A stretch of DNA of 10,474 nt from H2-BAC3 sp045863035 (GTDB lineage Bacteria > Bacteroidota > Ignavibacteria > Ignavibacteriales > Ignavibacteriaceae), in the NCBI GenBank assembly GCA_045863035.1, contig BTUV01000100.1, positions 1 through 10,474 of the forward strand, in the 5' to 3' direction. The notes beneath the pieces are model-generated. The model was not told where the DNA came from. It was given only the letters and a program-made list of their open reading frames with translations, and made no database searches. Made by a program: the position numbers and the translations under genes. Within the stretch, counting starts at the first letter, position 1. Each line of letters starts with the position of its first letter. This document shows, piece after piece, positions 1 through 6,238 of this stretch.

Positions 1-50
1 TTGCAAAATCAAATTTACAACTGGATGCTCTTTTTATTTGTTACCGCGCT

Positions 51-66
51 AACTTCCTATGAAGTT
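51..66. repeat. Small perfect inverted repeat downstream of the lysine operon
   Basis: AACTTC (51-56) and GAAGTT (61-66) are perfect 6-bp inverted arms around a 4-nt loop. It lies about 65 bp beyond the stop codon of the leftward operon. No T-run follows it in the operon's direction, so it is not a convincing intrinsic terminator. It could be a processing hairpin or a chance palindrome. Confidence 0.3.
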
Positions 67-107
67 TCCTAATCTTATCTTTCTGACTTTTAAACATAAC
101 TTCTACA

Positions 108-146
108 ATTCATAATTCATAATTCATACTTCATACTTCATACTTC
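108..146. repeat. Heptamer tandem repeat overlapping the end of the saccharopine dehydrogenase gene
   Basis: Seen directly: three ATTCATA units (108-114, 115-121, 122-128), then two CTTCATA units (129-135, 136-142) and a partial CTTC, all with a strict 7-bp period. On the minus strand this reads TATGAAK repeated. The array includes the stop codon (131-133) and the last residues, KYEV, of the leftward gene. Related heptamer arrays occur at 4012-4046 and 10407-10441. Heptamer arrays are reminiscent of the STRR sequences described in filamentous cyanobacteria, but no homology is claimed. Confidence 0.85.
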
Positions 147-1477
147 TCATCTGTGTATTTAATCCCGTTTTCAACCAATGCCGGCAATACGCGTTCATAT
201 ATAGCCGGGTGTGTGGGGATTTGCACGCCGATTAACTGCACTTTATTTTGCAAAATCAGATCAGCCGCCACTGCAACCGGAAGTCCGACTGTTCTTGAAA
301 TTGCTGTTTCTGATGCACCGCTGCCGTGATCAATCATCAGGCGGGTTATTCTCTCTTTTCTGTTATTCTCTGCCGGGTATTCAGCTTCAACTTCAATCAG
401 CAGAATAACCATATCAGTCATCCCTTCGGGCAGAGTGAATTTTTTCATGATAAGCTGAATCATTGCCTGTGCCGCGGTTTTAACTTTCCCGCCAATCTTA
501 TCTCGTGAAAATAATCCGAGCCAGATGAGCTTGGACATAATGTTTCCTGTTGGGCTTATTCCCAGATAGTTTGCGGCTTCCTGTTCCACATTTGCATCAT
601 TTGTTGAAGCGGGCAGGAACATTGCCGTGAATTCACGGTAAGTCATTTCCGGTAAATCAGGAATCAGAATCAGTTCGTTTGTCATACCAAGCTGAATAAT
701 CTGCCTCCATGCTTCGCTCCAGCCGGGGTATCTCAGTGTTCCCCTGATAATAGTATGACTTTCATTAATACCAAGGAGTGAGCCATACGAAAGAGAATCA
801 CGGTTTGGGTATGCTTCAAAGTAACCAAGCCCATTGACGGAGACTCCCCATGTCCGGTCAAAGATGCGGTGAAAGGGGAGAATTTTAATTTTACCGTCTT
901 CTTTATATATAGCGCCGTCTTCCCCCGCGAGCAGAACATTTCTCGGATTCCAGGTAATTGCGTAGTCGAAAGGATTAGTGTCTATCTTTGTCTCAGGAAG
1001 TCCGCTGCCGTAAGAGCGGAAACTTTTTATAACAGCGCCCTTTGCTTTCAGATTACTCAGCAGGGACATAGCCAGCATGTGGTCAATACCGGGATCAAGC
1101 CCCATTTCATTAAGGATGATGATGTTTTTCTGCACAGCATCACGGTGGAGCGTTTTTACTTTAGGGTCTTCATAAGAAGCTGTGATCATTGATATACCGG
1201 CATTCAGACAGTCCAGAGCAACCTGAAACTGGAAGGGGCGTGTGAGCATATTTATCACGATATCAGAAGAGTTGATAAGACTGATTCTGGTCGAGCTGTC
1301 ATTAATATCCATCTTTATTGCCTGCCCATGCGAATGATGGTTAACTGTTTCGCGCGCCAGTTTTTCATCTCTGTCACAAACAGTTATAAAATAGTCACGT
1401 TCCTTTGCAATTCCGAGAAGGTGGTTAATAAGATATACTGAACTTTTTCCGGCACCGAGAATAAGAATCCGTTTCAT
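131..1477 (-). CDS. Saccharopine dehydrogenase, glutamate-forming (Lys9/AASS C-terminal type)
   Basis: Predicted to oxidise saccharopine with NAD(P)+ to 2-aminoadipate 6-semialdehyde and glutamate, the second step of cytosolic lysine breakdown by the saccharopine route. The 448-residue protein is about the length of free-standing Lys9-type enzymes. An N-terminal Rossmann fold is seen: ILGAGKSS at residues 6-13 with an acidic residue ending strand 2 (D35). The family signature GLDPGIDHMLA is at 126-136, followed by SYGSGLP (155-161) and FDYAITWNPRNVLLAG (170-185), then RGTLRYPGW further on. The start ATG overlaps the stop of the upstream lysine-ketoglutarate reductase gene as ATGA, so translational coupling is likely; only a weak AAAGAA precedes it. 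The last four residues and stop lie in a heptamer repeat, so the native C-terminus may have been altered. A biosynthetic direction (yeast type) is possible in principle, but the paired reductase is of the catabolic AASS type. Confidence 0.9.
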   Translation of the reverse strand: MKRILILGAGKSSVYLINHLLGIAKERDYFITVCDRDEKLARETVNHHSHGQAIKMDINDSSTRISLINSSDIVINMLTRPFQFQVALDCLNAGISMITASYEDPKVKTLHRDAVQKNIIILNEMGLDPGIDHMLAMSLLSNLKAKGAVIKSFRSYGSGLPETKIDTNPFDYAITWNPRNVLLAGEDGAIYKEDGKIKILPFHRIFDRTWGVSVNGLGYFEAYPNRDSLSYGSLLGINESHTIIRGTLRYPGWSEAWRQIIQLGMTNELILIPDLPEMTYREFTAMFLPASTNDANVEQEAANYLGISPTGNIMSKLIWLGLFSRDKIGGKVKTAAQAMIQLIMKKFTLPEGMTDMVILLIEVEAEYPAENNRKERITRLMIDHGSGASETAISRTVGLPVAVAADLILQNKVQLIGVQIPTHPAIYERVLPALVENGIKYTDEKYEV

Positions 1478-2802
1478 TTCTTTAATGCATGTTTTATATG
1501 TTGGTTAAGATAGCTGAAATTTTTTGATAATTTTCCGTTTTGCACAATGAGCGCGTCGATAAACTCCGGCGGGAGAGCAGGCAGTCCGCTCTTTGTTTTG
1601 AAATCGGCTCTCGCTAACATCGGCACAAAGGGAAGAAGAGCAGTTCCGAATGATGTGGAGGCCTCATACGCAAGTTCATTCGGGAGCTTGTCAACTGCAA
1701 GAACAACCGGACCCTTGCCATCAACACCATAATGAATTTTACCGTCTCTCACATCATACACATAGACGGGGTTATTCATATTAGTTTCTTCAAGATTGAT
1801 TTCAATAGAGCCCTCAATATCACAGGTAATATCTCCTATAACTCTCAGCCGCGGTTTTTTCCTGCCGGCGAAGAGATCTCTTGTGAATTTTTTTGTAACT
1901 AATTTCGGGAAACGGGAGTCCCAGTATATACCGTTAATCAATACGGTCAGATAGGGGAGATACCGCTCTAGCCCGGATGTATATTCAGAGGGGTTAGCAT
2001 TAAAGTGCTTCAGATTAAACGGTTCGCTACCTTTTTTTCTCTTGTATAGATGTTGTTTCTGGAAGAGAACCTCATAAACAACTTTGTTGGAAAACTTCCC
2101 TTTCTTAAAAAAAGATTCCAGTTCCTCCGGATTTAAAGTAACAGTCGGGAGCATATCAAAAAGAGAGATTGCCCCTTTGGTAACATGACCGGTACCCGTT
2201 ATTCCGACAACAAGCGGAGTGAGCTGACGGGGGAGTCCTTTCTCGGCAATCTGATAACTTGCTTCAAGAAATGCATCTCTTGCTTCATACAGACGGAGAT
2301 AATTGGTCGCGTATTTGATATGTGAAAAGGGATTTTTTATGCCTTCATGAAGCAGCCGCTTTCCCAGAGCCCACATGGTATCTATTGTGCCGGCAAGTCC
2401 GGCATATTCTCCAAAAAAGATCAACCTCTTCCCCTGATGGTCTTTCACGAGTTCATAATCCAGCAGAGATGTTTTCTTGTTTAGCATATCTTTAAGCATA
2501 CCCATATTATAAGTCTGACCTTTAATAACATGGGAAAAAAAGCAGTAAGCCATATCAGGCAGGAGATACTGCGGAGCTACCTCTTTAACACCGAAAACAA
2601 TATTTGCCTGTGACAGGTCACGAGTGAGGATTGCCCCGGCTTTTTTATATTCCGCGTCAGAAAAAATTCTTTGTTCCCAGGGCTCGACGAGCACTCTTAC
2701 CCCGTGTTTTTTAACGAGGTTGCGCACATGCTCAGGAACTAAAGGTACCCTGCGCTGTGTTTTATCTTTTGTCTCCTTACGGATGGCTATAACATTTTTC
2801 AT
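1474..2802 (-). CDS. Lysine-ketoglutarate reductase (saccharopine-forming; AASS N-terminal type)
   Basis: Predicted to condense L-lysine with 2-oxoglutarate, using NADPH, to form saccharopine. The 442-residue protein has the AlaDH/PNT-like fold order of the LKR half of AASS. IRKETKDKTQRRVPLVPEHV lies near the N-terminus (7-26), then SHVIKGQTYN (90-99), LLDYE (113-117) and FFGEYAGLAG (129-138). The nucleotide-binding loop ITGTGHVTKGA is at 201-211, NGIYWDSRFP at 290-299 and GDITCDIEGSIE at 323-334. This last block is highly characteristic of LKR and separates it from ordinary alanine dehydrogenases. A good ribosome site (AAGGAG, minus strand, 2812-2807) lies 4 nt before the ATG. It is the first gene of a two-gene operon with saccharopine dehydrogenase, overlapping it by 4 nt. 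Plants and animals have the two activities fused; here they are split. Confidence 0.9.
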   Translation of the reverse strand: MKNVIAIRKETKDKTQRRVPLVPEHVRNLVKKHGVRVLVEPWEQRIFSDAEYKKAGAILTRDLSQANIVFGVKEVAPQYLLPDMAYCFFSHVIKGQTYNMGMLKDMLNKKTSLLDYELVKDHQGKRLIFFGEYAGLAGTIDTMWALGKRLLHEGIKNPFSHIKYATNYLRLYEARDAFLEASYQIAEKGLPRQLTPLVVGITGTGHVTKGAISLFDMLPTVTLNPEELESFFKKGKFSNKVVYEVLFQKQHLYKRKKGSEPFNLKHFNANPSEYTSGLERYLPYLTVLINGIYWDSRFPKLVTKKFTRDLFAGRKKPRLRVIGDITCDIEGSIEINLEETNMNNPVYVYDVRDGKIHYGVDGKGPVVLAVDKLPNELAYEASTSFGTALLPFVPMLARADFKTKSGLPALPPEFIDALIVQNGKLSKNFSYLNQHIKHALKK

Positions 2803-2817
2803 GTTACTCCTTTCTTA

Positions 2818-2860
2818 TCAGGTGGCAGAAAGATTCTCCGCCCTCATTTCAGGTGGCAGA
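2818..2860. promoter_or_regulatory. 12-bp direct repeat pair, candidate operator
   Basis: TCAGGTGGCAGA occurs twice, perfectly, at 2818-2829 and 2849-2860. The spacing is 31 bp, about three helical turns, which puts both copies on the same face of DNA. The pair lies between the candidate promoter and the ribosome site of the lysine operon, where a bound repressor would block transcription. A degenerate inverted third copy (CTCTGCCTGA) may lie near 2927-2936. No regulator gene is adjacent, so the partner is unknown; a simple local duplication is an alternative. Confidence 0.45.
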
Positions 2861-2871
2861 GAAAATGATTA

Positions 2872-2899
2872 GTAATATTTAAAGTACAAAAAAAATCAA
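2872..2899 (-). promoter_or_regulatory. Candidate promoter of the lysine degradation operon
   Basis: On the minus strand TTGATT (2899-2894) and TATTAC (2877-2872) are separated by 16 bp, a moderate sigma-70-like match. An alternative Bacteroidota-like pair, TTTG (2890-2887) and TCATTTTC (2868-2861) 18 bp apart, overlaps it. Either would start transcription near 2850-2865, upstream of the AAGGAG site. Consensus matching by eye only. Confidence 0.3.
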
Positions 2900-2982
2900 T
2901 CAGAATCAATGGATTCAGCAGTGACTCTCTGCCTGAGGAGTCCTGACTGACGGGATCTGATTATATACTAAAAAGGATTGCA

Positions 2983-3840
2983 ATGCTCAGAAAAATTAAC
3001 AATATATATACCGCAAAACCCGCGCACATGGAAGGGCTGCTCACCTGGCGTGCTGTTCCCGCGGGTGATATATCATCAATTGATCCGTTTATCTTTCTTA
3101 ATCACCACGGACCGCAGGTGTTTCCGCCTGATAATAGCGGGCTTCCGTTTGGTCCTCATCCTCACCGCGGATTTGAAACCGTGACTTTTATCATTGATGG
3201 TGATGTTATGCACACTGATTCCTCCGGCGGCAGAAGCATTATCACATCAGGAGGAGTGCAGTGGATGACCGCGGGCAGCGGTTTGATTCATGCGGAAGTT
3301 TCATCAGAAGATTTTATGAAGAGCGGCGGAAATGAAGAAATCCTGCAGCTTTGGGTGAATCTTCCGGCGAAACATAAAATGGCGCCTCCTGCCTATTATG
3401 GTTTTCAGAAAGATGAAATGCCCTCGTATATATCCCCGGACGGTAAAGTAACCGCAAGCATTATCTCCGGCGCTTTCGAAGGCATTCGGGGTGCTGTTCA
3501 GACTTTCCATGATGTAAATCTTTCACTGCTCGCGTTGCAGCCGGGAGGGGAGTATAAAACCTCAGTATCAGAGGGAATGAATATCCTTGTATATATTGTG
3601 AGCGGTAAGGTTTCTGTGAACGGGGAACCGGCTGAGGTTAGGAATCTGGTTCACTTTGGCGGTGAGGGAGAAGAGATTCAGATTACTGCTTCGGAAGAAA
3701 GCAAAGTCATCTTCGGATTTGCTCCTCCGCTTAATGAACCGGTTGTATCGTATGGTCCGTTTGTGATGAACACGGAAGCTGAAATCCAGCAGGCGATACA
3801 CGATTTCCAGTCCGGTAAAATGGGAGTATGGGAAGAATAA
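2983..3840 (+). CDS. Pirin family protein (bicupin)
   Basis: A 285-residue protein with the two-cupin pirin architecture. The N-terminal cupin carries the metal site: PHPHRGFETVTF (58-69; H59 and H61) and GSGLIHAE (98-105; H103 and E105), the usual three-His one-Glu iron ligand set of pirins. The C-terminal pirin motif is seen as YGPFVMNTEAEI, starting near residue 252, followed by the FQSGKMGVWEE tail. Length is typical. Family members include quercetin dioxygenases, redox-dependent transcription co-factors and proteins of unknown role, so the exact function cannot be read from the sequence. The ATG has AAGGA (2973-2977) 5 nt upstream. The gene is transcribed away from the lysine operon and seems monocistronic; nothing ties it to lysine metabolism beyond adjacency. 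Confidence 0.92.
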   Translation: MLRKINNIYTAKPAHMEGLLTWRAVPAGDISSIDPFIFLNHHGPQVFPPDNSGLPFGPHPHRGFETVTFIIDGDVMHTDSSGGRSIITSGGVQWMTAGSGLIHAEVSSEDFMKSGGNEEILQLWVNLPAKHKMAPPAYYGFQKDEMPSYISPDGKVTASIISGAFEGIRGAVQTFHDVNLSLLALQPGGEYKTSVSEGMNILVYIVSGKVSVNGEPAEVRNLVHFGGEGEEIQITASEESKVIFGFAPPLNEPVVSYGPFVMNTEAEIQQAIHDFQSGKMGVWEE

Positions 3841-3865
3841 TTAGTAATGCTGAAAATTATTTTTT
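3836..3865 (+). terminator. Possible weak AT-rich terminator of the pirin gene
   Basis: AATAATT (3836-3842) and AATTATT (3855-3861) form a perfect 7-bp inverted repeat around a 12-nt loop, followed by TTTT. G-U and A-U pairs could extend the stem into the last codons. The stop codon lies inside the left arm. The stem contains no G-C pair, so termination may be inefficient. Confidence 0.35.
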
Positions 3866-3908
3866 AACAGATGCTTCTCAGTGCTTATTTTTACTGATTG
3901 GTATAATC

Positions 3909-4163
3909 TTATCTTGTGCATCCTTTAATCGTGTTCTGCTTGCCTGGTCAATTGCACGCTGATTATACGGATGCTAAAGCAGCGCGGATGATCACTGATC
4001 GGAAAGCAAATGTACAATTTACAATGAACAATGTACAATGTACAAATCGGACACCTTTAACTCTGAAGACGGCACGCTGATAATACGGAATCTTTGCCAC
4101 GCGGATATTCGCTGATCGGAATAATCGTGTTTATCGTGTGCGTCCTTTACTCGTGTTCTGCTT
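3909..4163. repeat. Two copies of a composite intergenic repeat
   Basis: Module 1 is 33 bp and begins TTATC, containing TCCTTTA and TCGTGTTCTGCTT. It occurs at 3909-3941 and 4131-4163 with three mismatches. Module 2 is about 51 bp and begins GCACGCTGAT and ends CTGATCGGAA, with ACGCGGAT or GCGCGGAT in the middle. It occurs at 3954-4004 and 4072-4121, about four-fifths identical by eye. Module order is reversed between copies (1-2 then 2-1), although all modules keep the same orientation. No open reading frame is shared. It resembles dispersed, non-coding intergenic repeat families, and genome-wide copy number would decide this. Confidence 0.65.
4012..4046. repeat. Heptamer tandem repeat, GTACAAT type
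   Basis: Five successive 7-bp units are seen: GTACAAT, TTACAAT, GAACAAT, GTACAAT and GTACAAA. It sits between the two copies of the composite repeat. Period and size match the ATTCATA-type arrays at 108-146 and 10407-10441, but the unit sequence differs. Confidence 0.8.
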
Positions 4164-4174
4164 TTTTTGAAAAC

Positions 4175-5155
4175 TCAGGCAATTCCTCTGTTTAATATAC
4201 TTATAACCATTTTCTTCACGGAATCCATTTCTTCAGTTTTACTTGTTGCGACAAATAAAGTGATTGCAGCTAAGGCATCATTGCTAATCACCGGACTTTG
4301 ATCTATAGTATAGAGCAGATTATTTTTCTCCAGAAAATAGAGAAAGCAGGCAGCACCGATTCTTTTATTCCCGTCAACAAATGAATGATTTTTCACAATA
4401 AGGTATAGCAAAGTTGCAGCTTTTTCTTCGATGCTCTTATAGAGGTCTTCGCCATTAAAACTCTGAGCGATCTGGCTGACCGAGCTGTAAAAGCTCTGAT
4501 CTTTTGGGAGAGCAAAAACCTCAGAAGAGAATGATGATTGCATCTGTGAAATAATTTCTAAGTATTCTTTTGTGTCTGGATATATTGTTTCTCTGAAAGT
4601 TTTGCCGTTGCTATCAAGTTCTTCGTGATCAAAATCATCGAGCAATGCAAGCCCCTTTGCAAAAATTGCAAGTATGTTGCTGTCCTCCTTTATTGCCTGC
4701 TCGCTGATTGCACGGCTGAGAATTCGAATGCCTGACTTGAGGTAAGCTACCTGCTGCTGCTTTTCAGCCAGCCGTTTTTCGTTAATTGCATAACCCTGCA
4801 CCAGAAAATCTTTTAATCGCTGAGTTGCCCATTGACGGAATTGGGTGCCACGAACTGAATTAACTCTGTAACCCACGGATATTATGGCATCAAGGTTGTA
4901 GTATTTCACCATCGTTTTCTGGCTTTTTCCCTTAATTGCCCCATGTTTTGTGGTATGTGCAAAATTTGCACATACCACCGTCTCGTCCAGTTCACCCTCA
5001 CGGAAAATATTTCTAAGGTGTTTGGAAACAACAGTCCTTTCCCGCTCAAACAATTCAGCAATTTGAATTTGGGTTAACCAGAAAGTCTCCCCCTCAAATG
5101 TAACTTCAACCTGAGATTGATTTTCAGGGGACTTGTAAATAACAATTTCACTCAT
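4175..5155 (-). CDS. RhuM-like and Fic/Doc domain protein
   Basis: A 326-residue two-domain protein. The N-terminal RhuM (virulence protein) domain spans about residues 1-125, with a helix-turn-helix-like stretch (FWLTQIQIAELFERERTVV, 25-43) and the family block KYYNLDAIISVGYRVNS (84-100) followed by TQFRQWATQRLKDFL. A Fic/Doc domain fills the C-terminal part, with active-site motif HSFVDGNKR (257-265). The NKR ending resembles Doc (a kinase of EF-Tu) more than the HPFxxGNGR of AMP-transferring Fic enzymes, so the reaction is uncertain: phosphorylation, AMPylation or another transfer. ATG at 5155 is preferred over the TTG four codons upstream because family members begin near MSEIVIYKS. No clear ribosome site precedes either. 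No antitoxin gene is adjacent. Such proteins are common, patchily distributed accessory genes; the flanking repeats fit that picture. Confidence 0.88.
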   Translation of the reverse strand: MSEIVIYKSPENQSQVEVTFEGETFWLTQIQIAELFERERTVVSKHLRNIFREGELDETVVCANFAHTTKHGAIKGKSQKTMVKYYNLDAIISVGYRVNSVRGTQFRQWATQRLKDFLVQGYAINEKRLAEKQQQVAYLKSGIRILSRAISEQAIKEDSNILAIFAKGLALLDDFDHEELDSNGKTFRETIYPDTKEYLEIISQMQSSFSSEVFALPKDQSFYSSVSQIAQSFNGEDLYKSIEEKAATLLYLIVKNHSFVDGNKRIGAACFLYFLEKNNLLYTIDQSPVISNDALAAITLFVATSKTEEMDSVKKMVISILNRGIA

Positions 5156-5209
5156 GAATTCTGTCAAAAATAAAAATTACCAAAGTTTTCAAGTTTTCCT
5201 TTTCAAATC

Positions 5210-5222
5210 TGAGAAATTCTCA
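5210..5222. promoter_or_regulatory. Small perfect palindrome between divergent genes
   Basis: TGAGAA-A-TTCTCA is a 13-bp palindrome with 6-bp arms. It lies between the leftward RhuM-Fic gene (start 5155) and the rightward nfn operon (start 5357), closer to the former. It could be an operator for the Fic gene. A chance palindrome of this size is possible. Confidence 0.25.
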
Positions 5223-5274
5223 TACAAAAAGCATACCTTAAAAAGCAGTAATCCAATAAGCGGTAAAAACAATC

Positions 5275-5296
5275 GATTTTGAGCTGATTTTGAGCT
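5275..5296 (+). promoter_or_regulatory. Tandem 11-bp direct repeat upstream of nfnA
   Basis: GATTTTGAGCT occurs twice head to tail, perfectly (5275-5285 and 5286-5296). The 11-bp period is about one helical turn. It directly abuts the candidate promoter of nfnA, where an activator or repressor could bind as a tandem dimer. No regulator is recognised. Confidence 0.4.
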
Positions 5297-5326
5297 TTTG
5301 GGCAGGGTTTTTTGGTATTAAAATTG
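5297..5326 (+). promoter_or_regulatory. Candidate nfnAB promoter
   Basis: TTTG (5297-5300) and TAAAATTG (5319-5326) are separated by 18 bp. This resembles the TTTG / TAnnTTTG promoter pair of Bacteroidota, with one mismatch in the downstream box and spacing slightly short of the usual 19-21 bp. A start near 5333 would leave room for the AGGA ribosome site at 5348-5351. Eye match only. Confidence 0.3.
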
Positions 5327-5356
5327 CAGAGTGGGGGTATCAGAAACAGGAACAAC

Positions 5357-6238
5357 ATGTATAAAATCGTAAAAGCTGAATTTATTGCGCCTGATGTGAA
5401 GCGTTTCACTATCCAGGCCCCAAAAATCGCAAAGAAACGCAAAGCAGGACAGTTTGTTATCCTCCGGCTGGATGAAACCGGAGAGAGAATTCCCATCACC
5501 ATAGCTGACTCCGACTCTGAAAAAGGTACCATCACTATTATCGTTCAGGGGGTGGGCAAGACTACCAAAAAGCTGAACACTCTCAGTTCAGGGGAGGAAA
5601 TCCACGATGTAGTCGGTCCGCTGGGCAAACCATCCCATATCGAAAATTTTGGAACCGCAGTCAGCATCGGCGGGGGAGTAGGTACTGCTATTGCCTACCC
5701 GATTGCGGTAGCGCTCAAACAGGCAGGTAACCATACCATTGCGATCTCGGGAGCGCGGAATAAAGAACTTGTGCTTTTGGAAAATGAACTTCAGGAAGTT
5801 TCTGATGAAGTATATATAACAACCGATGACGGAAGTTACGGTTATCATGGGTTTGTAACTCAGAAGCTGAAAGAGCTGATTGACTCAGGCAGAAAAATAG
5901 ATTTTGTATTAGCCATCGGACCCATCCCTATGATGCGCGCGGTTGCTGAAACAACCAGACCTTACGCAATTAAAACCGTTGTCAGTCTAAACCCTGTTAT
6001 GGTTGATGGCACGGGAATGTGCGGAGGATGCAGAGCAACGGTTGATAACAAAACCGTTTTCGTATGCGTTGACGGCCCTGAGTTTGATGCACATCAGGTG
6101 GATTTTGAACTGCTGATGAAGAGGAATAAAACCTACGGTGACTGGGAAAAAATTTCACTGCATGATCATCTCTGCAACTATGACCGTATATACGAAGATT
6201 TTAAAATTTCACAGAAAGAGGAACCGGCTGCCGTATGA
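5357..6238 (+). CDS. nfnA: Ferredoxin-NADP+ oxidoreductase subunit alpha (NfnA/SudB-type FAD and [2Fe-2S] protein)
   Basis: Small subunit of a cytosolic Nfn-type complex. In characterised members it carries FAD and a [2Fe-2S] cluster, reacts with NADH and passes electrons between it and the large subunit. The 293-residue protein has a ferredoxin-reductase-like FAD domain (1-97, with RIPITIAD at 44-51), an NAD-binding domain (GGGVGTA, 105-111) and a C-terminal cluster motif. That motif is VDGTGMCGGCR plus VCVDGPEFDAHQVDF, with D217, C222, C225 and C237 as candidate ligands; one Asp and three Cys is the known unusual ligand set of this family. ATG at 5357 is chosen because AGGA lies 5 nt upstream and family members begin here; an in-frame GTG at 5312 would add 15 residues that do not look like the family. 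It overlaps nfnB as ATGA. PyrK-like dihydroorotate dehydrogenase or sulfide dehydrogenase subunits are related alternatives, but the partner gene favours Nfn. Confidence 0.9.
   Translation: MYKIVKAEFIAPDVKRFTIQAPKIAKKRKAGQFVILRLDETGERIPITIADSDSEKGTITIIVQGVGKTTKKLNTLSSGEEIHDVVGPLGKPSHIENFGTAVSIGGGVGTAIAYPIAVALKQAGNHTIAISGARNKELVLLENELQEVSDEVYITTDDGSYGYHGFVTQKLKELIDSGRKIDFVLAIGPIPMMRAVAETTRPYAIKTVVSLNPVMVDGTGMCGGCRATVDNKTVFVCVDGPEFDAHQVDFELLMKRNKTYGDWEKISLHDHLCNYDRIYEDFKISQKEEPAAV

Larger units (their letters stand above)
3841..4174. other. Gene-free repeat region between pirin and RhuM-Fic genes
   Basis: No credible coding sequence in 334 bp. The region is mostly occupied by two divergent copies of a composite repeat (3909-3941 with 3954-4004; 4072-4121 with 4131-4163) and a heptamer array (4012-4046). 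The only other element is the possible terminator of the pirin gene at its left end. Confidence 0.7.

Noticed and set aside
2923..2942. GACTC/GAGTC inverted repeat in the pirin leader.
   Set aside because: A 5-bp stem with a 10-nt loop is expected by chance, and its position suggests no clear mechanism.
2943..2969. CTGACT and TATACT as a promoter of the pirin gene.
   Set aside because: Spacing is 15 bp, and the implied start would fall at the ribosome site (2973-2977), leaving it without a leader.
5203..5535. Leftward 110-codon frame with a hydrophobic stretch, overlapping the start of nfnA, considered as an antitoxin or membrane protein for the Fic gene.
   Set aside because: It is mostly antisense to nfnA, has no family resemblance and no ribosome site; its residues follow from the codons of the opposite strand.
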